Of a stretch of DNA of 64,000 bases, positions 45,294 through 53,916 are shown piece by piece. The notes under the pieces are model-generated. The model did no database searches and was not told the DNA's origin. It worked only from the letters and a program-made list of their open reading frames with translations. The DNA comes from Sphingobacterium chuzhouense (lineage in GTDB: Bacteria; Bacteroidota; Bacteroidia; Sphingobacteriales; Sphingobacteriaceae). Location: positions 868,001 through 932,000 of the forward strand of contig NZ_JACNYL010000002.1 of the NCBI RefSeq assembly GCF_014692525.1. The letters are read 5' to 3'. Made by a program: the position numbers and the translations under genes. Position 1 is the stretch's first letter. Every line of letters begins with the position of its first letter.

Positions 45294-46496
45294 TTATTTT
45301 AGGTAATCCAAGCGGACGGTATAATTTGTTGTATTCGGAAGTTTGATTCCTTTCGAAACCTCTTTTGTCTTTAGGTTGTATTTCCACACGCGATGTTCGT
45401 CATTCGAATCATCGATAGCAACATAGATATACTGGTCATCGCTCCAGACGTTCTCTTTCTGCGTGCCCTTGTCTAAGGGAAAATTGATTTTTTCAATCGC
45501 ACCTGTTTTTAAATCGACCACTCTATACTCAAACTGGTACACCGAATGAAAATTGGAAAAATCGGTATATAAATTTTTTTGTTCGTTACGGATCACCGCT
45601 TTGCCATCGCCAACGTACCACATTCCATACGCATGATTGCCAATTGCGTCAGAAATATTGATCATATACGTAGCATCAACGAGATGTTGCCCTTTCTTTT
45701 TTCTAAAAATCGCCGTCGGCAATTTGACATTATTTCCCAAAGCTATACCGGGATTTGTCATAAAATAATAATCACCTATTTCATCTTTGAAGCTATAGGA
45801 CTGTATGATATTATATCCCCCTGGATACGTAGAACGGGTTTCTTTTTGGACATTTCTAATCTCCAAATTACCGTAGTTTATCGTCGCATAATAGGTCGTA
45901 TCCGATGTCGTGTGTCCATACTTGCCTTTGGATTTGAAAAACGAATACGCCAGCCACAGATCGCCTTTATCGAAATCCACCAGACCAACATGCAAAGCCC
46001 AAAATTCATCCGTCGCATGTGGCAGTATAATCGTATCCTCCCTCACGATCTTCATCTCCTTCACATTGATCTGATACACGCGAGCTTGACTTTTTTTTTC
46101 CGCTACATCTTCCCGACATACTGCCAGTAAATTTTCTTCGTCTATCCAGCTTACCGTTTCGATATTATTGTTGCGCAGCTGCAAGCTGTCGACAGGGATC
46201 AGCGATGCACCCTGCAACTGGTATTTCGTAAAGACACTGCTACGATCTGATAAACGATAAAACGAGCCTTTTTTTTGGAGGTATTCCCTTTCCCCGATGC
46301 GGGAAGTAGACAACGGAATCTGTATGGAAACATCTTCATGCTCGTCCAAACTCTCGACCAACAGAAAACTGGTCGGCGTTTCCTCTTTGTTAAACAAACA
46401 AAGAACAAAATTTGGATCGATATTTTGTTCCGTTATCTGATTACAAGAAAAAAGAAAAATCGAAATGAAAAACGACAAAAAAACCAATGCTCTCAT
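45294..46496 (-). CDS. Second DUF4374-like surface lipoprotein
   Basis: A 400-residue lipoprotein from the ATG at 46496, with lipobox LFSC (Cys18). The propeller-like strands (IETVSWIDEENLLAVCRED, AYGMWYVGDGKAVIRNEQ, VWKYNLKTKEVSKGIKLP) and the closing LDYLK are those of the DUF4374 group but divergent from the 41478-42701 protein. It is encoded directly after the anti-sigma gene (10 bp) and before the receptor, so the locus has two candidate siderophore-binding proteins, one on either side of the receptor gene. Confidence 0.7.
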   Translation of the reverse strand: MRALVFLSFFISIFLFSCNQITEQNIDPNFVLCLFNKEETPTSFLLVESLDEHEDVSIQIPLSTSRIGEREYLQKKGSFYRLSDRSSVFTKYQLQGASLIPVDSLQLRNNNIETVSWIDEENLLAVCREDVAEKKSQARVYQINVKEMKIVREDTIILPHATDEFWALHVGLVDFDKGDLWLAYSFFKSKGKYGHTTSDTTYYATINYGNLEIRNVQKETRSTYPGGYNIIQSYSFKDEIGDYYFMTNPGIALGNNVKLPTAIFRKKKGQHLVDATYMINISDAIGNHAYGMWYVGDGKAVIRNEQKNLYTDFSNFHSVYQFEYRVVDLKTGAIEKINFPLDKGTQKENVWSDDQYIYVAIDDSNDEHRVWKYNLKTKEVSKGIKLPNTTNYTVRLDYLK

Positions 46497-46505
46497 CCTG
46501 TACAC

Positions 46506-47108
46506 CTAAATACTGCGAAATTGCTCTTTGATTTTTATTTGCATATTGGATGGCAAAAATGCCAAATCACTTTTTTGAAAGACCACAATTTTGCCGAAAT
46601 CAGGCGAATCAGAAATAAAGTATTCTCTACCTGCTTTAAAATTCAATGTATTTTGATCGGCATCCAACAACGTAAAATTTCGTTTTGGTTTAATGATAAG
46701 ATCACCCGTAAAGGTCAGTTTATTATTAATCAGGTCAATATTTGCCTTGGTATTTCCGCTCAACAATACGTCGTAATGATCTGCTGCGAAAAACTTCGTT
46801 TGATCAAACGATTCATTTGCAAAAGAATGCGCATCACGTGTGTCGTATTTAAAATGCAAAAGAGAAATTCCGAACAGAACAACAATCGAAGCCGCTGCAG
46901 TGACACGTAGCCAACTTATTTTTTTGGTCTTACCAGTGTCCGTGGACACATTGACCCACATCGTTTGCCCAATTTCCGACGGTGCCGTGTTGGTTTCATC
47001 AATACTATCCCAGGAATCATTTTCCAACCATTTTTCAACCAATAACTTTTCATCCTCCGAGCATTGTCCCGCAGTATATTTATGAAGTATATCTTGATTG
47101 ATTTCCAT
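46506..47108 (-). CDS. Short FecR-like anti-sigma factor
   Basis: A 200-residue protein with an N-terminal cytoplasmic sigma-binding-like part (HKYTAGQCSEDEKLLVEKWL), one membrane helix (about 68-86) and a periplasmic domain of only about 110 residues. Typical FecR proteins are longer (about 320-400), so this is a short variant in which only the outer strands (GREYFISDSPDFGKIVVF) resemble the FecR domain. Paired with the ECF gene at 47153-47698. Confidence 0.7.
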   Translation of the reverse strand: MEINQDILHKYTAGQCSEDEKLLVEKWLENDSWDSIDETNTAPSEIGQTMWVNVSTDTGKTKKISWLRVTAAASIVVLFGISLLHFKYDTRDAHSFANESFDQTKFFAADHYDVLLSGNTKANIDLINNKLTFTGDLIIKPKRNFTLLDADQNTLNFKAGREYFISDSPDFGKIVVFQKSDLAFLPSNMQIKIKEQFRSI

Positions 47109-47152
47109 GTTGTCGTGTGTTTATAACCAAAATTACAAAAAACAAATTAATA

Positions 47153-47698
47153 CTAATTTGTTTTCATCATATTTAGGCTCTTACTGAGCTTTAACTTGAT
47201 AACAGACAGTGCTTTGCTGATATGATACTCTACAGCTCTTTCGGTAATCAGCAAATTATTCGCTATTTCCTTATTTGTCAGCCCCTCTTCACGGCTCATC
47301 CTATACACATTTCGACATTGATTAGGCAGGGACTCAACAACAGTATTCAGTTGATTATATAATTCCTTGTAATGAAAATTATCTTCTTCGTAATAAGGCG
47401 TCTTATTTTGCAGTATAACTTGGTGATGTCTCCATCTATTTCCCCTATTTCTCAGATACTCCAACGTCCTTAATTTGACAGAACGCAATAAATACCGTTC
47501 GGCGTTCTGCAACTCCAGGTCTTTCCTTCTTTCCCAAAGAGATTTGAAAACATCCTGGACTATCTCTTTGGCATCTTCTTCTTCCTCTACCGTTTTCACG
47601 GCAAATGAAAACATGCGCTTCCAATACAAATGGAACAGCAGTTCAAACTGCTTCTTGTCAACCTGTATGCTATCTGTAGACGTTTTCAAAACGCACAA
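47153..47698 (-). CDS. ECF RNA polymerase sigma factor
   Basis: A 181-residue sigma-70 family ECF factor. Region 2 is FELLFHLYWKRMFSFAVKTVEEEEDAKEIVQDVF (cited in parts) with LWERRKD, and region 4 has SLPNQCRNVYRMSREEG and TNKEIANNLLITERAVEYHI. The only possible starts are TTG codons (47698 or 47689), as no ATG is in frame before region 2. It should switch on the downstream iron-uptake genes under anti-sigma control. Confidence 0.9.
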   Translation of the reverse strand: MCVLKTSTDSIQVDKKQFELLFHLYWKRMFSFAVKTVEEEEDAKEIVQDVFKSLWERRKDLELQNAERYLLRSVKLRTLEYLRNRGNRWRHHQVILQNKTPYYEEDNFHYKELYNQLNTVVESLPNQCRNVYRMSREEGLTNKEIANNLLITERAVEYHISKALSVIKLKLSKSLNMMKTN

Positions 47699-47786
47699 AT
47701 ATAATACTATTTAGACTGATTACAAACAACTGTCTTCTTCAACACTTAGATTACCCAAATTGGGCTGTTTCAGCTGTTGTCGATAA

Positions 47787-48326
47787 CTAGTTGCCGAATT
47801 TCACGTTGAGGTTATGTTTTTCTGCATAAGCTTTACCCAATTCCAATACCTCGACATACAGGTTTTCAAACCCTTCTCCATATTTTTCTTCTACATCAAA
47901 AGCTAATTGTTCAATGCTTTCCAAATCTTCTTTATTATCGCAACGCGTCGCGATATCCATATATTCTTTTTTATAAACCGGAAGAACGTAGTGGTATAGT
48001 GCCAGCGATTTTCCTTTGATGGCTCCAGCATCATCGTCCGGAGGGGTCATATCTTCAATGCGGCTGATCGTCTGCTCTACATACGCAATTTTTGCTTCGA
48101 CAATTTGTTGTGCTTGATTTTCTTGCTCCTGGCCGGCTGGCACACCTTGATGTGTCACCATGGTAGAGGTCAATGTTCTTGTAAAAGACTCTTGGGCAAA
48201 ATCGTGTAAAATATTTGTATTTAATACCGTGCGTTGAAAGAACTGGTCTGCGCTCGGTGTATTACATGATGATAGTACAGCGATAACGCTGATAAAGAGT
48301 GTGAAAATTATCGTTTTGTGTTTCAT
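47787..48326 (-). CDS. Hypothetical lipoprotein (179 aa)
   Basis: From the ATG at 48326 the protein has a lipoprotein signal with lipobox LSSC (Cys21) and a helical, acidic mature part (VEQTISRIEDMTPPDDDAGA, QLAFDVEEKYGEGFENLYVEVLELG). The family was not recognised. It is probably a helical-bundle lipoprotein. It precedes the sigma gene by 88 bp on the same strand, but there is no sign that it belongs to the iron locus. Confidence 0.65.
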   Translation of the reverse strand: MKHKTIIFTLFISVIAVLSSCNTPSADQFFQRTVLNTNILHDFAQESFTRTLTSTMVTHQGVPAGQEQENQAQQIVEAKIAYVEQTISRIEDMTPPDDDAGAIKGKSLALYHYVLPVYKKEYMDIATRCDNKEDLESIEQLAFDVEEKYGEGFENLYVEVLELGKAYAEKHNLNVKFGN

Positions 48327-48397
48327 GTTATTTATATCGTTTCCATTAAATTTCACAACAAAACTATGATTATTTTGTCTTTTTCATCCCCACTCCC

Positions 48398-49318
48398 CTA
48401 GCAGAATGTAAGTTGTTCAGGATCCTCAGGCAAGTATAATATATCCTGCGTGTCCGCATTGACGGTGTGCAATTCCATAAGGGACACTATTTTCTTAAAC
48501 GTTACGACATGTTCCTTTCCTTTATCGTCCGTAAATTTCAAGATGTATCTTATCTGCGGCTGTTCATTGATATAGGTGCCGGTCTGTTCGGCACGCTGCA
48601 CCATAGCCGTTGCTTTCTTACCGAACAGCAACAGCTTTTCTTCCCTGTCCTTGCCGCCACCGAAAAATCTATCTAGTAAAAAGGGCAGGTTAAACAAAAG
48701 GAGCCCCATAAATGGGGTCATCAACCATGGGTGCCATAAGGATAAGAAGCGCCAACCGTGCCCGTTACTAAAGGTCGCGTAGTGCCAAACGAATGTTCCT
48801 AACATATACGCAATGACAAAAAGGCAAGCAAAGACCCCTGTCTTCCAAGAGAAACGGGTCTGCGTATCGGCGAGGATAATCGCGGGCACCTGAAATGTGC
48901 GGCTGAGGCATAAATCTACCGTACGCCCAGTTTCATACCGTTTCAAATGTGGTTTCGTGTCAACGAATTGAAAAACCTTATTTACCGGCGTTCCTTCCAG
49001 ATTTTGAAAACTTACAGCAATCTCCATCATCTCCGTATCCTCCTGTTGCTTTTTCAGCAAAATCACTTTATCCTGTACCGTCCCCTGTACCCGCTTTCCA
49101 TCTTCAAGCAACCGATGAATATTCCGTTGCGTTTTAAGCGGCTGTACGATTGTACGCGCGTAAATCTTGTAGATAAATATACACCAAGCAATTATACCTA
49201 TACAGAACGATATGGTAGCCCATATAGGCGACCAGAGAAAGCCGCCCGAAAAACTAAAGAATAGTGGAAAAACAAAAACAAAAAAAGCACTATAAAAAAA
49301 CCAAAACTTTGCCCCCAT
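48398..49318 (-). CDS. DUF3592-like membrane protein
   Basis: A 306-residue inner-membrane protein with two helices near the N-terminus (about 8-28, 33-52) and two more (about 160-178, 196-212). The soluble parts repeat a DUF3592-like sandwich: LEDGKRVQGTVQDKVIL ... VSFQNLEGTPVNKVF, then GKKATAMVQRAEQTGTYINEQP ... LKFTDDKGKEHVVTF. The function is unknown. It lies 10 bp after the neighbouring lipoprotein gene and is likely in an operon with it. Confidence 0.6.
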   Translation of the reverse strand: MGAKFWFFYSAFFVFVFPLFFSFSGGFLWSPIWATISFCIGIIAWCIFIYKIYARTIVQPLKTQRNIHRLLEDGKRVQGTVQDKVILLKKQQEDTEMMEIAVSFQNLEGTPVNKVFQFVDTKPHLKRYETGRTVDLCLSRTFQVPAIILADTQTRFSWKTGVFACLFVIAYMLGTFVWHYATFSNGHGWRFLSLWHPWLMTPFMGLLLFNLPFLLDRFFGGGKDREEKLLLFGKKATAMVQRAEQTGTYINEQPQIRYILKFTDDKGKEHVVTFKKIVSLMELHTVNADTQDILYLPEDPEQLTFC

Positions 49319-49328
49319 ATTTTATTGA

Positions 49329-49979
49329 TTATTGTTTTTTGAACGCCATTTGTTTTCCATCTTTATCGGCCGTGAAGGCATAATCTGCGCGGCTGCCTGC
49401 AATTCGTGCATTCCAATTCCATTTCGGGACGTTGAAGCTAAAATATATACTACCGGGTATTTCAGCACCTTCTACTTCCGTCGCCTTTTCGACGACCTGT
49501 CGGTAAACACGATGTGCCGTACTAAATTGTACCGCAGCCAGCGGAATAGGTTCTCGCACGATACGCACACTCGTTTTGACCGGTTCCTTCTTCTCCCATG
49601 CATCCGTTTCTGCATTATAATAATACCAGTCGATGTTCTCCGGCGTGTCTGGATCAAGCACCTGTAACCGTATGCGGTCTGTATCAAAGTAAATATGCGG
49701 CGGATAGATGGACAAGGGCTTTCCGGGAAACATGGCCTGCAGCTTTTCCTGTAGTTGGTCCAGCTTTGTGGCATCCTCCAATATGTTTACCTGCTCTGCG
49801 GTCTCGATAGCTTGTTGCGTTGCGGCTCCTGTCATAGCATGTAAAATACTATCAGCCATGGTATCAACAGTTGTATCGTTTTTGATTTGAAACGTCTCTT
49901 TATACGCCGTCGATACAAAATCGCAGGAAGTGAGCGACAATGACAAGCTCCCAGCCAATAATAGGTAGTGTAATTTCAT
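49329..49979 (-). CDS. Hypothetical lipoprotein (216 aa)
   Basis: Starts best at ATG 49979 (an upstream ATG at 49994 adds five residues). Signal with lipobox LTSC (Cys19). The mature part is mixed alpha/beta, with IYPPHIYFDTDRIRLQVLDPD, WYYYNAETDAWEKKEPVK and FNVPKWNWNARIAGSRADY. The family was not recognised. It is divergent from the PPK2 gene and 10 bp upstream of the DUF3592-like gene. Confidence 0.6.
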   Translation of the reverse strand: MKLHYLLLAGSLSLSLTSCDFVSTAYKETFQIKNDTTVDTMADSILHAMTGAATQQAIETAEQVNILEDATKLDQLQEKLQAMFPGKPLSIYPPHIYFDTDRIRLQVLDPDTPENIDWYYYNAETDAWEKKEPVKTSVRIVREPIPLAAVQFSTAHRVYRQVVEKATEVEGAEIPGSIYFSFNVPKWNWNARIAGSRADYAFTADKDGKQMAFKKQ

Positions 49980-50054
49980 ACGTCGTGCTTTCATTCGGTG
50001 TAAACTTAATAAAAATTGTATTTATAAATCTAAGCATTCTTCATGGGCAACAGC

Positions 50055-50074
50055 TATATTTGGCAGTAAATTTG
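50055..50074 (+). promoter_or_regulatory. Two candidate minus-7 elements for the PPK2 gene
   Basis: TATATTTG (50055-50062) and TAAATTTG (50067-50074) both match TAnnTTTG, 50-60 bp before the PPK2 start. No minus-33 TTTG is suitably placed for either. Confidence 0.35.
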
Positions 50075-50123
50075 ATCGATCCTTTCCAAATAGTTAACAA
50101 ACAACCTTAAAATATGTCGTTGT

Positions 50124-51002
50124 ATGAACAAACTGCTCAAAAAATTCACGGCGGACGATCACTTTATCATGGCGGATCATCTTACTGATGTCCGCCCAGA
50201 CATAACGGAGGAAGAGGCTATCGAAGGATTGAAAAAGGTCAGAAAGCAAATCGCAAAAATTCAAGATATCATCTATGCGCACAACAAATATGCCGTGTTG
50301 ATCTGTTTTCAGGGTATGGATACCGCCGGTAAGGATTCGCTTATCCGGGAGGTCTTCCAAAAATTCAATGCCCGAGGCGTTGTGGTGCACAGCTTTAAAA
50401 CACCGACTTCCAAAGAACTACAACACGACTACTTATGGCGTCATGTGATTGCCCTGCCGGAAAAAGGTAAATTCGGTGTCTTTAACCGCACCCACTACGA
50501 AAATGTGCTCGTAACGCGCGTGCATCCTGAATATATCCTCAACGAGAATATCCCCAGCATAGACACTGTCGAAGATATTCCAAAGGATTTCTGGAAAACA
50601 CGGTATGATCAGATCAATGCGTTCGAGCAGCACGTCGTAAAAAACGGAATTATTGTCTTCAAATTCTTTCTACATCTCAGCAAGGATGAGCAGAAAAACA
50701 GGCTCTTAAGACGACTGGAACAAGAAAAACATAACTGGAAGTTCTCGCCGGGCGACCTGAAAGAGCGCGAGCTGTGGGATCAGTATATGACCTGTTACGA
50801 AGAAGCCATACAGCACACCTCCAAGAAGCATGCCCCATGGTATATCATCCCTTCAGACAACAAAGCTATCTCCAGGTATTTGGTGGCGAAGATCATATTG
50901 GAAAAACTCAAAAAATACAAAGACATCCAATATCCGGAGATGCCGCCTGAAATCGAACAGCACAAGGCCGCTTACAAGCGGGAGTTGGAAGATAATGGTT
51001 GA
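50124..51002 (+). CDS. Polyphosphate kinase 2 family protein
   Basis: A 292-residue PPK2 enzyme with Walker A-like GMDTAGKDS (about 64-72), lid text RGVVVHSFKTPTSKELQHDYLWR and Walker B VFNRTHYENVLVTRVHP. PPK2 enzymes move phosphate between polyphosphate and nucleotides. This one-domain form resembles the class that can act on AMP or ADP, judged by general pattern only. Gene 51022-52239 starts just after it. Confidence 0.9.
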   Translation: MNKLLKKFTADDHFIMADHLTDVRPDITEEEAIEGLKKVRKQIAKIQDIIYAHNKYAVLICFQGMDTAGKDSLIREVFQKFNARGVVVHSFKTPTSKELQHDYLWRHVIALPEKGKFGVFNRTHYENVLVTRVHPEYILNENIPSIDTVEDIPKDFWKTRYDQINAFEQHVVKNGIIVFKFFLHLSKDEQKNRLLRRLEQEKHNWKFSPGDLKERELWDQYMTCYEEAIQHTSKKHAPWYIIPSDNKAISRYLVAKIILEKLKKYKDIQYPEMPPEIEQHKAAYKRELEDNG

Positions 51003-51021
51003 GACAATACACCTACATTTT

Positions 51022-52239
51022 ATGAAACATGTCTGTATAATTATACTCTGCTATCTTACGATGCGAAGTGGTTTTGCACAAGAGCAACCCTGCGAACAAC
51101 AGCACATCGGCCGATATGGCCATAATGACGGCGTGTGCCTTTTTGAAGATGGCCAATTTCTGCTTTATGGCTATGCTACAGCCGTATTTGGCCGGTACCA
51201 ATTTCAAGGCGACGAAATTCTGTTTTATCCTGACAAACGTGATTTATTTGAAGTCTATGGTATCCAAAATCCACAAATCGAGGGGAAGCAGTCCCGCTAT
51301 CAATTTATGGGGTTTGAAGAAGGAGAAACCTTTGCCCAGTTCGATCAGGATTCTATCTATCGGGTTTTCAATGCGGATGCGAATTGCTTTAACTACCCTT
51401 ACAGCACAAACCGCACGCAGCCGGTAGAACATATTACCCTGATGAATCAACCCGAAGACTCGGCCATCTTCAAAACATTTCATTTTGCCAACACAGCGAC
51501 ATACAATGATTTTGTACTGGTTTATAACAAGATGGACAGAGCACATCAGGATTTTGTGGGCCGGCTCGAAGGTAACGTGCTCAAACTCTCTAACTATGGC
51601 GGCGAGGACGGGTATAAGAAACAAGAAGAAGATACCGAATGGGACGAGATCCTCCAATGGAAGGCACAATACGAAGCGTTGATAGCCTATCAGGAACATT
51701 CCTATACGGATGATGAAACACAAATCGAATACCGTAAGGTACTGCTGCAAAAAAGCGAAGATCAACCGTCGACATCGTCGTCCCTTGCCAAGTCTCCGAT
51801 TTTCTACGCGGTATGTGAAGGCTCCCTGGAACTATGGTCTCCAGATACAGAAAACGTTGTCAATGCCGAAGCACCTTTTCCGACCGATAAACCTGATGGT
51901 TTCTATTGGGTGAAGGAAGTGGACCGGGATAACTATGCCAATACACATCTGGAAGATGATGCTGTTCTCTCGTTAAAAGATATCGAAATAGCTAAACATG
52001 AGTTTACACCGGATGGCAGACCTGTTGTCACGGTTAACCTTACGGCAGAAGGGAAAGAAAAACTAGCTTCTTTTACGGGAGACCATATCGGTCAGTATAT
52101 GGCCATTGTCGTTAACAAGACCGTCCTTTCGATACCGCGAATTCAAGAAGAGATTCCTGGAGGAAGTTTGCAGATTTCAGGCAACTTCACGGTAGAGGAA
52201 GTGCAGAATATCGCGACGCGTCTGAATAGGGTAAAATAA
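51022..52239 (+). CDS. Exported protein with C-terminal SecD-like head domain
   Basis: A 405-residue protein from ATG 51022 with a signal peptide ending SGFAQ; an ATG at 50995 would overlap PPK2 by 8 bp. The first 250 residues (LYGYATAVFGRYQFQGDEI and similar) match no family I know. From about residue 256 the text resembles the SecD P1 head region: AVLSLKDIEIAKHE, VTVNLTAEGKEKLASFTGDHI, IVVNKTVLSIPRIQEEI and ISGNFTVEEVQNIATRL. In SecD this periplasmic part helps to pull exported proteins across the membrane. A stand-alone exported copy suggests a folding-related or unrelated reuse of the domain. Confidence 0.7.
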   Translation: MKHVCIIILCYLTMRSGFAQEQPCEQQHIGRYGHNDGVCLFEDGQFLLYGYATAVFGRYQFQGDEILFYPDKRDLFEVYGIQNPQIEGKQSRYQFMGFEEGETFAQFDQDSIYRVFNADANCFNYPYSTNRTQPVEHITLMNQPEDSAIFKTFHFANTATYNDFVLVYNKMDRAHQDFVGRLEGNVLKLSNYGGEDGYKKQEEDTEWDEILQWKAQYEALIAYQEHSYTDDETQIEYRKVLLQKSEDQPSTSSSLAKSPIFYAVCEGSLELWSPDTENVVNAEAPFPTDKPDGFYWVKEVDRDNYANTHLEDDAVLSLKDIEIAKHEFTPDGRPVVTVNLTAEGKEKLASFTGDHIGQYMAIVVNKTVLSIPRIQEEIPGGSLQISGNFTVEEVQNIATRLNRVK

Positions 52240-52327
52240 ACAAGGATCAAATCTATAACACATAGTCCTATTTGTATAACGAAGGAGCAAAGGCATAAAA
52301 CATTCAGGCGATGATTCCATTATTGGT

Positions 52328-53323
52328 TTATTTCAAAAACTCCTTTAGCGGCGTTATAAAGCGGTCAAAAACCTCGATATGCGGGAGATGCCCTACATTG
52401 TCCAGTTCGACCAATTGTGACCCGGTTATCAGCTTTTGCGTTTCTTTTCCAAGAAGCTGATATTGTCCCATCTTGGCAGCAACCTCGGGATCTTTTACAT
52501 TGTCTTTGCCGATAGCCGTCCTGTCGCGCGTTCCGATAATTAAGAGTGTAGGCACTTTGATATACGGAAACTCGTAGACCACGGGCTGTGTAAAAATCAT
52601 GTCAGACGTTTGGGCATTGTTCATGGCCACTATCGGGTAATCGGGGTGTTTTGCCCACCCCGTAAGCAGATATACCCATTCATCGTAGTCCGCCTTCCAC
52701 TGATTATCATAGTAGAACCCTAATTGGTATTTTTTTGTTGTCTCATAATCGGCCTTCAATTCCTTTTGGTAATTGCTATCTATAGAAGTGTAAGGCGCCA
52801 CCACCTTCCAATCTTCCAATCCGATCGGATTTTCCAGCACTAATTTTTCAACTCTTTCAGGATACATCAGTGCAAACCTTGTGGCCAACATTCCGCCCAT
52901 CGAATGACCGAGCAGGTATATCTTATCAATATCCAGCTCATCTAAAACGGCTTTCGTGTTCTGCGCCAACTGCTGAAAGGTAAACTGATAACCAACTGGC
53001 TTGGACGATTTGCCAAAACCTATCTGATCGGGCACGATGACGCGGTATCCTTCTTTGGTAAGTGCCTCTATGGTGGTTTTCCAATAGGCGCCGTTGAAGT
53101 TCTTGCCGTGCAGCAGTACGACCGTCTTGCTGTTTGGGTTCTTCGCAGCGACATCCATATAGGCCATTTTCAAATGCTGATTTTGATTATTCATATCTAC
53201 GTAGTGCACTTCAAAAGGATATTCATAATTGGTCAACATAATATCCAGCACAGGACGGCCTGTCTGCGAAAAGGCAGTCTGGAAAATCGCGAAAAATAAG
53301 ATCAAAAAGGTATGTTGTTTCAT
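52328..53323 (-). CDS. Exported alpha/beta hydrolase
   Basis: A 331-residue hydrolase with a signal peptide (ending near TAFSQTG). The nucleophile elbow GHSMGG, an oxyanion-forming HGKNFNGAYW, the acid Asp near GTRDRTAIG and the catalytic His in VGHLPHIE are visible. The text VIVPDQIGFGKSSKP is typical of haloalkane-dehalogenase-like and esterase-like members. The substrate is unknown. Confidence 0.88.
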   Translation of the reverse strand: MKQHTFLILFFAIFQTAFSQTGRPVLDIMLTNYEYPFEVHYVDMNNQNQHLKMAYMDVAAKNPNSKTVVLLHGKNFNGAYWKTTIEALTKEGYRVIVPDQIGFGKSSKPVGYQFTFQQLAQNTKAVLDELDIDKIYLLGHSMGGMLATRFALMYPERVEKLVLENPIGLEDWKVVAPYTSIDSNYQKELKADYETTKKYQLGFYYDNQWKADYDEWVYLLTGWAKHPDYPIVAMNNAQTSDMIFTQPVVYEFPYIKVPTLLIIGTRDRTAIGKDNVKDPEVAAKMGQYQLLGKETQKLITGSQLVELDNVGHLPHIEVFDRFITPLKEFLK

Positions 53324-53408
53324 AATATCGTTTTTTTGACTGAACGTATTTTAATAACAGCTCTTTACCGGAGAAGTTTGTCAGCATCCAATATTATCTT
53401 ATCGTTAG

Positions 53409-53771
53409 TTAAACGACTTGCGAAAAGCCCTGCGCAGAAAAGGCGTGCTGATTATCGGGAGCGGAAATACCGTTCATAACTTAAGACAAGTAGCCTGGTC
53501 CAGGCTTAGCGAAGTAGGCTTTGGCTATGATTGGGCACAAGTTGCCAATGAAAAAATCAAACAGCTTATTCTGGACGGCAGCCACCAAGATCTGATCGCG
53601 TACGACAAACTAGGCAGCGCATTTCAGCTCGCGATCCCCACCCCCGAGCATTACATCCCTTTGATGTATACCTTAGGCCTTCAAGAAAAAGATGAAGTCC
53701 CTACCCTGTTCAACGATGTCCTTATTGGCGGTTCGCTAAATATGCTTTCGGTCAAGCTTGACAAAGCGTAA
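53409..53771 (+). pseudogene. 5'-truncated remnant of a 4,5-DOPA dioxygenase (YgiD/LigB family) gene
   Basis: The frame opens after a TAG at 53406-53408 and has no ATG; its first candidate start is TTG at 53418. The 117 residues match the C-terminal half of YgiD-type extradiol dioxygenases: GVLIIGSGNTVHNLRQVAW, GYDWAQVANEKI, AIPTPEHYIPLMYTLGLQEKDE and GGSLNMLSVKL. About 150 N-terminal residues with the other metal-binding histidines are missing, and no trace of them is found in the 85 bp before it. It is probably non-functional. A functional short protein is unlikely but not excluded. Confidence 0.8.
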
Positions 53772-53916
53772 GGAGATTAAAAAAGATGCATTACGATCAT
53801 CATACCCGCTGGTTTTTACGTCTACGGTTTTTGATGATCATCAATCGAATAATGCGGTAACCGTACGTGATCAATGCCGAAATGCGCCTTCGAAATGACG
53901 GCAAACTTACGAAATA

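Noticed and set aside
53831..53844. 14-bp perfect palindrome TTGATGATCATCAA
   Set aside because: It lies between the dioxygenase remnant and the end of the barstar gene, not near any promoter; with no loop and no T tract it fits neither a terminator nor a placed operator.
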